From: Verrucomicrobiales bacterium
GTDB lineage: Bacteria > Verrucomicrobiota > Verrucomicrobiia > Limisphaerales > J093
NCBI GenBank assembly: GCA_024233215.1
Contig: JACKPW010000005.1
Coordinates: forward strand, 186,001-250,000
Direction of reading: 5' to 3'
Length of the DNA: 64,000 nucleotides
Part shown: piece after piece, positions 8,761-15,800 of the stretch
How the letters are laid out: every line of letters starts with the position of its first letter
How positions within the stretch are numbered: the stretch's first letter is position 1
Translations under genes and position numbers: made by a program
Notes under the pieces: generated by a model
What the model was told of the DNA's origin: nothing
Database searches by the model: none
What the model saw: the letters and a program-made list of their open reading frames with translations, nothing else

Positions 8761-9624
8761 ATGAAGCTGTGTCGCTTTGTTCCGGTGAAGGAGAGTGGGG
8801 TGGCCCCGCGTCTTGGTCTGCTGCGGGACCTGACCCTGCAGGTGTTGCCAGGGGGATCCGATGGGCTGGCGGGGTTGCTGGCAGAGGCGGATCCCGTGGG
8901 GGCACTGGCCGGTTTGGGATGGGACCGCGCCGCGGAGAGCTTCCCGCTCGCCGAGGCTCGTCTGCTGGCGCCGCTGGACCGGCAGGAGGTCTGGGCTGCG
9001 GGCGTGACCTACGAGCGCAGCAAGCGGGCCCGCATGGAGGAGTCCGGCTTCAGTGCCTCCGCCTATGACCGGGTGTACGAGGCCGACCGCCCCGAACTCT
9101 TCTTCAAGGCATTGCCCGGCAAGGTCTCCGGTCCGGGGGAACCGGTCGGGGTCCGGACGGACTCCCGTTGGACCGTTCCCGAGCCGGAACTGGCGCTGGT
9201 CATTTCGGCCCGGGGCAAGGTGGTGGGGGTGACGATTGGCAACGACATGAGCGCCCGGGACATCGAGGGGGAGAACCTGCTGTACCTGCCGCAGGCGAAA
9301 ATCTACCGCCACTCCTGTGCTCTGGGCCCTTGGATCGTCCTGGGGTGTGCGGAGGCGGAGGTGCGTTCGTGGGAGATCGCATTGAGCATTCGGCGGCGGG
9401 GAGCGGAGGTGTATGCCGGATCGACCGGGTTGAGTCGGATTCGCCGGGGTTTCGACGAGTTGGCAGGATTCCTTTGCCGGTCGCAGGAGCTGCCTCACGG
9501 TGCGGTGTTGCTGACCGGCACCGGGATCGTGCCGCCCGACGAGTTCTCCCTGGAAGCGGGGGACGAGGTCGTGATCCGGGTCTCCGGCATCGGGGAGTTG
9601 GGGAATCCCGTGGTCCGGGTCTGA
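8761..9624 (+). CDS. fumarylacetoacetate hydrolase family protein, similar to 2-keto-3-deoxy-D-arabinonate dehydratase
   Basis: The 287-residue protein has the FAH fold. The metal site shows as WTVPEPELALVI (the ExE pair) with the distal acid in GNDMSARDIEGEN. Other family features are GVTYERSKRARMEE, YEADRPELFFKA, LYLPQAKIY and TGTGIVPPDEF. From memory of the family, the run VYEADRPELFFKA...EPELALVI...NLLYLPQAKIY resembles archaeal KdaD, which dehydrates 2-keto-3-deoxy-D-arabinonate to 2,5-dioxopentanoate; this is an inference from motif likeness only. The ATG at 8761 is preferred over the in-frame GTG at 8743 because a purine-rich GAGGTGAGGG lies just before it. The fucose-isomerase-like gene follows 57 bp later on the same strand, suggesting a shared sugar or sugar-acid pathway. 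Confidence 0.88.
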   Translation: MKLCRFVPVKESGVAPRLGLLRDLTLQVLPGGSDGLAGLLAEADPVGALAGLGWDRAAESFPLAEARLLAPLDRQEVWAAGVTYERSKRARMEESGFSASAYDRVYEADRPELFFKALPGKVSGPGEPVGVRTDSRWTVPEPELALVISARGKVVGVTIGNDMSARDIEGENLLYLPQAKIYRHSCALGPWIVLGCAEAEVRSWEIALSIRRRGAEVYAGSTGLSRIRRGFDELAGFLCRSQELPHGAVLLTGTGIVPPDEFSLEAGDEVVIRVSGIGELGNPVVRV

Positions 9625-9681
9625 TCGTTTTGCCTCGCGGATTTCGATTCCCCAACGCAAGCTGTCGGCACGCAGAACACC

Positions 9682-11310
9682 ATGAAAAAGAAGTCATCCT
9701 CAGCGAAACAGATTCTCCTCGTCGCCAACGGCGATCTCCGTCTTTCTGCCAATCAGGTCTGCTGGCCCGAGCAGGCCAGGATGGAAGCCACCCTGGCGAC
9801 GGCGTTGAAGGCCGAGGGCTACAAACTCGTCCGGGCTCACCCCTACGACCGGACCAAGAAACACGGCTTCATCGATTCGCAGAAGATGGGAATGGAGGTG
9901 TTCCGCGGGATCGACCCGGACGTTCCGCTGATCGTGGCGGAATGCGTCTGGCAGTACAGCCAGCACCTGCTCCCGGGACTTTCGACGCATCGCGCGCCCA
10001 TCCTGACCGTGGCCAACTGGAGCGGCACCTGGCCGGGGCTTGTCGGCATGCTCAACCTGAACGGCTCGTTGACGAAGATGGGCGTGTCCTACAGCACCCT
10101 CTGGAGTGAGCAGTTCACCGACGCGTATTTCAAGAACGGCCTGCGGCAGTGGTTGACGGAAGGCGTGGTCACCCACGATCAGAGCCATGTCCGCAGCCTT
10201 TCCCTGCTGAAGCTGCCCGGGGCGGACGAGCAACTCGGGCGCACCGTGGCCCGTCGGTTGCGTGATCGCAAAGCGATCCTGGGCGTTTTCGACGAAGGCT
10301 GCATGGGCATGCACAACGCCATCATCCCGGACGAATTGCTCAATCCCACCGGCGTGTTCAAGGAGCGGCTCAGCCAGTCCGCCCTCTATGCCGCCATGCA
10401 GCAGGTCTCCGATGCCGAGGCGGCGGAGGTCCTGCGGTGGATGCAGCAGAAGGGGATGAAGTTCAACTGGGGCGCCGACGAGGCCACGGAATTGACCGAG
10501 GCCCAGACGCTGCTGCAGTGCAAGATGTACGTCGCCGCCGTGCGCATCGCCGCCGAGTTCGGTTGTGACACCATCGGCATCCAGTATCAGCAGGGGCTCA
10601 AGGATCTGGCGCCCGCCAGCGACCTGGTGGAAGGCACGTTGAACAACGTGGACCGACCGCCGGTGCTGTGTTCGCAAACCGGCGAAGTGCTCTTCGACGG
10701 CGATGCGCTGCCGCATTTCAACGAGGTGGACGAATGTGCCGGTCTGGACGGTCTGGTCACGAACCGGCTTTGGAAGGAACTCGGGTTCGCTCCCGAGAAC
10801 ACCCTCCACGACCTGCGCTGGGGTGCCCCCTACAAGGGGCAGGGGATCAATGACTACGTCTGGGTCTTCCTGATCTCCGGCGCAGTGCCGCCCGCCCACT
10901 TTGCACGTGGGTGGAAGGACGCCAGCAGCGAGCGCCAGCCGCCGATGTACTTCCGGCTCGGCGGTGGCACGATCAAGGGCATCAGCAAGCCGGGCTGGAT
11001 TGTCTGGAGCCGTGTCTTCGTCATGAACGGCAAACTCTGCGCCGACCTCGGGGTCGCCGAGGTGGTCAAACTGCCGCCCAAGGAAACCGAACATCGCTGG
11101 CGCGAGACCACGCCGCAATGGCCGATCATGCACGCGGTCCTGAAGGGCATCACGCGCGACCAGATGATGGCGCGGCACAAGTCGAACCACATCCAGGTCG
11201 TCTACACCCCCAATGAGAAGCAGGCGCACCGGGCCTGCCGGATCAAGGCGGCGGCGCTTGCCGAACTGGGGTTGGAAGTGAGCCTGTGCGGTGAGGTTCG
11301 GCTGAGTTGA
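9682..11310 (+). CDS. L-fucose/L-arabinose isomerase-fold protein
   Basis: The 542-residue soluble protein has the size and layout of the L-fucose isomerase fold. A Rossmann-like N-terminal half carries ILTVANWSGTWPGLVGMLNLNGSL. A central part has WGADEATELTEAQTLLQ and a region around CDTIGIQYQQGLKDL, where the family's Mn-binding acids sit. A C-terminal beta-barrel ends with KSNHIQVVY, a plausible equivalent of the catalytic metal-binding histidine. L-fucose isomerase interconverts L-fucose/L-fuculose and also D-arabinose/D-ribulose. The sequence is divergent enough that I would not assign fucI. Its position behind a KdaD-like gene hints at D-arabinose/L-fucose-type sugars. The ATG at 9682 is the natural start. 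Confidence 0.8.
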   Translation: MKKKSSSAKQILLVANGDLRLSANQVCWPEQARMEATLATALKAEGYKLVRAHPYDRTKKHGFIDSQKMGMEVFRGIDPDVPLIVAECVWQYSQHLLPGLSTHRAPILTVANWSGTWPGLVGMLNLNGSLTKMGVSYSTLWSEQFTDAYFKNGLRQWLTEGVVTHDQSHVRSLSLLKLPGADEQLGRTVARRLRDRKAILGVFDEGCMGMHNAIIPDELLNPTGVFKERLSQSALYAAMQQVSDAEAAEVLRWMQQKGMKFNWGADEATELTEAQTLLQCKMYVAAVRIAAEFGCDTIGIQYQQGLKDLAPASDLVEGTLNNVDRPPVLCSQTGEVLFDGDALPHFNEVDECAGLDGLVTNRLWKELGFAPENTLHDLRWGAPYKGQGINDYVWVFLISGAVPPAHFARGWKDASSERQPPMYFRLGGGTIKGISKPGWIVWSRVFVMNGKLCADLGVAEVVKLPPKETEHRWRETTPQWPIMHAVLKGITRDQMMARHKSNHIQVVYTPNEKQAHRACRIKAAALAELGLEVSLCGEVRLS

Positions 11311-11464
11311 GGGGAGGGCGCTGCTCCCCATGAGTCGAGCGACGGGTCCAGTCCTGCAGCGATTGGCGGCGCTCCCTCCGCCAATAGTGAGGACTGAGCC
11401 CGGAGCGGCCGAGCCACTTCAAGGCGCACGGGGCGCGTCCAAGGTCGGGAGGCGGAAACCCGCC

Positions 11465-12121
11465 ATGAACCCCAGCGACGCGAGTCCTGAATACCGGTCG
11501 AAAGTTGCCACCCAGGTCTTCATCCTGCCCGGCATGGGGGGCGATCACCTGATGTATCCGGATCCCTGGCCGGGCCTGCCGGGGGCCGTGTTGCTCGACT
11601 GGCCGGCCTATCGCGAGGAGGATTCCCTCGAAGCGATGGCGGTCAGCGTGATCGAGGCGGCCGACATTCCGGATGGGGCCGTGGTGATCGGGTCGTCGCT
11701 GGGGGGCATGGTGGCTTGCGAGATCGCGCGTCTTCGGAAGCTCCGCGGGCTCGTGCTGTTGGGGAGTGCGGAGCAACCGGGCGAGGTCAGCCGGTTGCTT
11801 CGGGTGTTGCACCCGCTCGCGGATTACACGCCGTTCGAGTTTCTGCAGGCTGCCAGCGGGAAACTGCCCCATGATCTGACGCAGATGTTCGCCCGCAGCG
11901 AGGCACCGTTCATCCGGGCCATGTGCCGGGCGATCTTCCGTTGGCCGGGCTTTTCCGCTCCCGGCCCGGTGCCTCTGCGCATTCATGGCCGGCATGACCA
12001 CATCATCCCGCCACCCGACGACCCCGACCTCCTGCTGGATGGCGGCCACCTCATCGCCATGACCCACGCCCGGGAATGCGTCGGCTTCCTACAAGGCTGG
12101 CTGCCGTCGTGCCCATCCTGA
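11465..12121 (+). CDS. alpha/beta hydrolase
   Basis: The 218-residue protein has a minimal alpha/beta-hydrolase fold: oxyanion region FILPGMGGDH, nucleophile elbow GSSLGG (catalytic Ser around residue 81), an acid candidate in RIHGRHDHIIPP and the catalytic histidine in DGGHLIAMTHA. No signal peptide is visible, so it is cytoplasmic. The ATG at 11465 fits the fold start; an in-frame ATG at 11330 would add 45 residues lacking fold features. It follows the isomerase-like gene by about 155 bp. Substrate is not predictable. Confidence 0.8.
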   Translation: MNPSDASPEYRSKVATQVFILPGMGGDHLMYPDPWPGLPGAVLLDWPAYREEDSLEAMAVSVIEAADIPDGAVVIGSSLGGMVACEIARLRKLRGLVLLGSAEQPGEVSRLLRVLHPLADYTPFEFLQAASGKLPHDLTQMFARSEAPFIRAMCRAIFRWPGFSAPGPVPLRIHGRHDHIIPPPDDPDLLLDGGHLIAMTHARECVGFLQGWLPSCPS

Positions 12122-12676
12122 TCCCCGGGAGGGGAGAGGACTCATTGGAACAAGAACCCAACGAAATACCGCAGCTTCACGAACTCCGCAGCGTGGGGTT
12201 CGCCACGTTGCACGGCATCCAGCAGCCGGGTTACTTCGCGCATTGAGGTGGAATCATAACGCCGCACCGGCAGCACCACGTCCAGCGATCGGAGCCCATC
12301 CAACTCCAACAACAGCTGCCGGGCGCCCCGCTGGAGATGGATGCGCCGACTGACGTCGGCGGCTACGGCTTTTCGGGAAATGCTCGAGTGGTCCGCCGGG
12401 CATACATCCTGGCCACCGCCGGGTGTGTCGGTTTGTTCTTCATCAGCTGCTCCCGACCGCTGAGGGGCGGGTTCGCCACGGACGCCTCGGGGATGCCCCG
12501 GTCAGCCTGTGGTGTCAAAGACCAAGACAACGGTGCAACCTCGAGCATCGGGTGTTCTTTGGCTGGCCGAGGGGATCCGGCGGTTGAAGGGGCGCTGTTC
12601 AGGTCGCTTGGTTCTTCTCATGCGGCGTTCTGTCAGGCATGATGCCTGCCGGTTTCCATCGAGCACCGACACGGCC
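12122..12676. other. long intergenic stretch with gene debris upstream of the ECF sigma gene
   Basis: Apart from the sigma-factor remnant at 12142-12243, no intact gene is seen. The same minus frame stays open upstream of the remnant to at least about 12400 and reads like coding sequence (for example ARQLLLELDGLRSLDVVLPV), so a second truncated gene may be fused to it; I could not identify it. The promoter of the ECF sigma gene should lie at the right end. Confidence 0.4.
12142..12243 (-). pseudogene. collapsed ECF sigma factor remnant (33 codons)
   Basis: The first 20 residues from the ATG at 12243 (REVTRLLDAVQRGEPHAAE after Met) match the N-terminus of a widespread Planctomycetes/Verrucomicrobia-type ECF sigma factor. 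The next residues FVKLRYFVG match the start of region 4 of the same family. The roughly 110 residues that should lie between (region 2) are missing, and the frame stops soon after at 12142. I read this as a sigma gene with an internal deletion and lost C-terminus. It lies about 430 bp from an intact ECF gene on the other strand. Confidence 0.55.
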
Positions 12677-13456
12677 ATGACGAGACGAACCGAAACCGTG
12701 GCATCGCCGTTTCCCAATACGCGATGGAGCCTGATACTCGCCGCGGGCAACAGCTGCGCTCCGGCGGCTCGACAAGCGTTGGATGCACTCTGCGCCCTCT
12801 ACTGGCGGCCGGTCTATTGCTACATCCGGTCCCGCGAGGCCAATCGCGAGGACGCTCGCGACCTCACCCAGGGTTTCTTCGAGCACCTCATGGAGAAGCA
12901 CCTGTTCCATCAGGCTCAGGCAAACCTGGGACGATTCCGTTCCTACCTTCTGGGATGCGTGACAAACTTCCTGAAGAACGCCCGAACACATGCCCGGGCG
13001 CAGAAACGCGGCGGGGAGTGGACTCGCATCAATGAGAGCATTGAACAAGCCGAAAGCTGGCTCGAACTCGCCGCCGCCGAGCGCCAGCAACCTGACCGGG
13101 TCTATGACTGGGCCTGCGCCATTTCGGTGATGGACCAGGCTTTGGAACGTCTGGAAGGCGAGCATGCGACTGCGCAGCGGCAACAGGTCTTTGCGGCCCT
13201 CCAACCCTACCTGCAATGCGAGGATCCGGTTCCGGATTATGCGACCACAGCAGCCAGCCTGAAGACCACCGAGGGCACGGTCAAGGTGCTGGTCCATCGC
13301 CTCCGTCGTCGTTACCGAAGCCTCATGCGGTCAATCGTGGCCGAAACACTGTCAGACCCGCTGGGCGTGGACGACGAGCTTCGCTATCTTGGCGAAGCGT
13401 TGGAGGCTGGCCGGCCCACCCCTGTCGCCGGGGCAGAGAATCCCGTGAGGCGGTAG
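12677..13456 (+). CDS. ECF-type RNA polymerase sigma factor paired with a Ser/Thr kinase gene
   Basis: The 259-residue protein is a sigma-70 family factor. Region 2 spans FPNTRWSLILAAG, then YWRPVYCYIRSREANREDARDLTQGFFEHL (core-binding helix). Region 4 is a C-terminal helix-turn-helix (YATTAASLKTTEGTVKVLVHRLRRRYRSLM). The opening FPxTRWSLI is typical of large Verrucomicrobiota/Planctomycetota ECF groups that occur beside membrane Ser/Thr kinases. The ATG at 12677 begins just before that motif; upstream in-frame sequence is not sigma-like. A secreted Calx-beta protein gene and then the kinase gene follow on the same strand, supporting phosphorylation-controlled sigma activity as the working model. 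No anti-sigma gene is adjacent. Confidence 0.93.
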   Translation: MTRRTETVASPFPNTRWSLILAAGNSCAPAARQALDALCALYWRPVYCYIRSREANREDARDLTQGFFEHLMEKHLFHQAQANLGRFRSYLLGCVTNFLKNARTHARAQKRGGEWTRINESIEQAESWLELAAAERQQPDRVYDWACAISVMDQALERLEGEHATAQRQQVFAALQPYLQCEDPVPDYATTAASLKTTEGTVKVLVHRLRRRYRSLMRSIVAETLSDPLGVDDELRYLGEALEAGRPTPVAGAENPVRR

Positions 13457-13587
13457 ATTCCCTGTTAACCTCCGACGCTTCCTTCCGGATTACTTCATGA
13501 AGGGACGGCTCCGTCGGGAGCCCAACGGCTCACCGGAACCGGAGCCGTCACGGACATGAAACACGACAAATCCGAAAGCAAGCAGCC

Positions 13588-15705
13588 ATGAGAAGAAGAA
13601 CCACTTTTCGGTGCCTTGCCGCCCTGCCGATCTTGGCCTTCGGGCTGAACCTGCACGGCGCCAGCACTTTCAAGTTCGAGTACTCCCAATACTCGGCCGG
13701 CGAAGACACTCCCTCCGTCCTCGTGGCGGTCCTGCGGAGCGGGGACCTGGCTGGACCGGCCTCGGTGGAGGTCCTCTCCTCCGACATGACGGCGACTGCC
13801 GGCGAGGACTACGAAACCACCAGCCTCACTGTGGAGTTCGCGGACGGCGAGGAAGTGCAGACTTTCAGCGTGCCGCTGCTCAACGACGGGACGGAGGAAC
13901 CGGATGAGCAGTTCGGTCTGTTGCTCCTCAGTCCGTCGGAGGGATCTGAAGTGGGCACGCCGGGCTTCACCACCATCACGCTCAAGGACAACGATCCCGG
14001 AGTGCAGTTCACTTGGAAGCACTTCTGGGGGTATGAGGCGAACGAGCAACTGACGGCCATCGTGGAGCGTGGTAATGACGTGGACCTCTCACCGTTCACT
14101 GTGCATTATGCCACCGGTGATCTCACTGCCAGAGCCGGTCAGGATTATGCTGCCACAACCGCCACTTTGGCATTCGCCGAGGGGGAGATGAGCAAGATCA
14201 TCAGCATCCGGGTGACGGACGATGCGGTTGCGGAATCGCGAGAGACGTTCCAGATCACACTGTCGGCCCCCACCGGACCCGGGGGACTCGGGAAGAACAT
14301 CACCACAACGTGCTACGTGTACGACACCACGGGCCATGAGCCGCGACGGTTCGGATCGTTTTCCTTTTACCGCGGAATGGACGGGACGGGCCCGGTGTTC
14401 GGTCTGCGGGGTAGTCAGGGCGGAACGGCACCCCGGTTCGAGTTGTTCGGACTTGAGTCCTGTGCGGATCTGCTGGCCTGGCAGGCGACAAAATGGGTTG
14501 CGTGGGACCCGACAGTGGAGGAACCGCTTTGCATCGGTGAATGTCACGTCTTCCTCGCAAGGGCGTGTGGGCCCGAGTTGGCCGGACAGTTCTACGCGCA
14601 CAGGTTCTTCAGGATGGTCGCCACCCCCCTGGGCGCGGCCTGGCCCGCTCTGGACGGGCGTGGTCCCGATATCTTCGGTTCGCGCGGCCCCTGCCCCGCA
14701 GTCGATCATGTGACTACGGTGGGCTACACCGAACGCTGGCTCACCGATCCCAGCCGCCGGAACCGCTACGGCTTTTCAGACAACAGCTCGTTTCGGGTCG
14801 CGATCTGGTATCCGGCAGTGATCCAAGCCGGAGTAATACCGAAGCAGTTCATATCGGACAACGAGATGCATTACTGGATGGATACCTGGGAGTATCACGA
14901 GAACGCACCGGACCCTGAGACAGTCACCTACGCCTTCCCGGATGTTCCTTTTGACGTCGAGCATGAGGATTGCCCAATTGTCCTGTTCTCGCACGGCGGC
15001 AACCCGATCAACGGCACTTCGCATGATTGCTTCATGCTTGCAGAGCACCTCGCTCGCATGGGTTACGTTGTCGTGGCGCCGGACCACTCCGATGTGGGAT
15101 GGAGTACTCTGCCGGATGGCACGTTCCACGCCATTCCGGGAGCGCCGCCGCGGAGCGCGGAGGGTTTCGCGGATCGGGTGCGCGACTTCGACGTGGTGCT
15201 CGCTGCGCTCAACGACTGGCAGGCCTCCGATCCCATTCTTCAAGGCCGACTCGACACCACCCGCCTGGCGGCTGCCGGCTACCATTGGGGCGGCGGCGTC
15301 GCAGCGGAATTGTGTCGCACGGTCGCCAACTGCCACGTTGGCGTGCTCCTGAACACATCCGATCAGAGCTTCACCGGTGCGACGACCTTGCTGAGCGAAG
15401 GACCCGGCAAACCCCTGATGTTCGTGCAACAGGCGGACAATTCACGAAAGGACCTTTACCAGGACATGGATGGGGGCGCGGTCTGGTTCCAGATCGCCGG
15501 CAGCACGTCGAGCAGCCTGTATTCCTGGTACGCCTGGGACAACGCCTGGGGATCTCCAGGGCAGAATCTCACCGACCGAGAGGTGAGCCACACCCTCCTG
15601 GCCTACGCGGAATCGTTTCTCACCCACCACCTCGGTTCGCCAGAGAGCCTGTGGCAGGGTCCGTCGCCGGAGCATCCAAGAGTGATCAACTACGAGCGAA
15701 AGTAG
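13588..15705 (+). CDS. secreted Calx-beta domain protein with alpha/beta-hydrolase-like domain lacking the nucleophile serine
   Basis: The 705-residue protein starts with a signal peptide (MRRRTTFRCLAALPILAFGLNLHGAS). Two Calx-beta modules follow (about 20-135 and 135-250), with the GEDYETTS and GQDYAATTATLAFAEGE strands and acidic calcium-type loops. A linker domain (250-370) precedes a C-terminal alpha/beta-hydrolase-like region recalling platelet-activating-factor acetylhydrolases: PIVLFSHGGNPINGTSHDC is the oxyanion segment, YVVVAPDHSDVG the following strand. The nucleophile elbow, however, reads GYHWGG, with His where the GxSxG serine belongs. It may be inactive or act as a binding domain. 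Calx-beta modules suggest surface adhesion. It sits between the sigma gene and the kinase gene, about 95 bp before the latter. Confidence 0.82.
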   Translation: MRRRTTFRCLAALPILAFGLNLHGASTFKFEYSQYSAGEDTPSVLVAVLRSGDLAGPASVEVLSSDMTATAGEDYETTSLTVEFADGEEVQTFSVPLLNDGTEEPDEQFGLLLLSPSEGSEVGTPGFTTITLKDNDPGVQFTWKHFWGYEANEQLTAIVERGNDVDLSPFTVHYATGDLTARAGQDYAATTATLAFAEGEMSKIISIRVTDDAVAESRETFQITLSAPTGPGGLGKNITTTCYVYDTTGHEPRRFGSFSFYRGMDGTGPVFGLRGSQGGTAPRFELFGLESCADLLAWQATKWVAWDPTVEEPLCIGECHVFLARACGPELAGQFYAHRFFRMVATPLGAAWPALDGRGPDIFGSRGPCPAVDHVTTVGYTERWLTDPSRRNRYGFSDNSSFRVAIWYPAVIQAGVIPKQFISDNEMHYWMDTWEYHENAPDPETVTYAFPDVPFDVEHEDCPIVLFSHGGNPINGTSHDCFMLAEHLARMGYVVVAPDHSDVGWSTLPDGTFHAIPGAPPRSAEGFADRVRDFDVVLAALNDWQASDPILQGRLDTTRLAAAGYHWGGGVAAELCRTVANCHVGVLLNTSDQSFTGATTLLSEGPGKPLMFVQQADNSRKDLYQDMDGGAVWFQIAGSTSSSLYSWYAWDNAWGSPGQNLTDREVSHTLLAYAESFLTHHLGSPESLWQGPSPEHPRVINYERK

Positions 15706-15800
15706 ACGGTACAGATTCGGTGTCCGTGCCGGCCCGGAGACACCGGGCCGGGACGGACCTTTCGCTGGTCCTGCCCCCCAATTCCCAGTTATCCTCAATC

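Noticed and set aside
9700..11331. 543-codon open frame opposite the isomerase-like gene
   Set aside because: No motif is present and composition fits an antisense shadow; the plus-strand frame shows clear fold motifs.
12337..12642. Plus-strand open frame of 101 codons before the sigma gene
   Set aside because: No ribosome binding site or recognisable feature; it overlaps the remnant on the other strand.
15027..15800. Upstream extension of the kinase frame overlapping the hydrolase-like gene
   Set aside because: The overlapping part is Arg/Gly-rich shadow sequence of the preceding gene; the zinc ribbon typical of the family begins right after the GTG at 15801.
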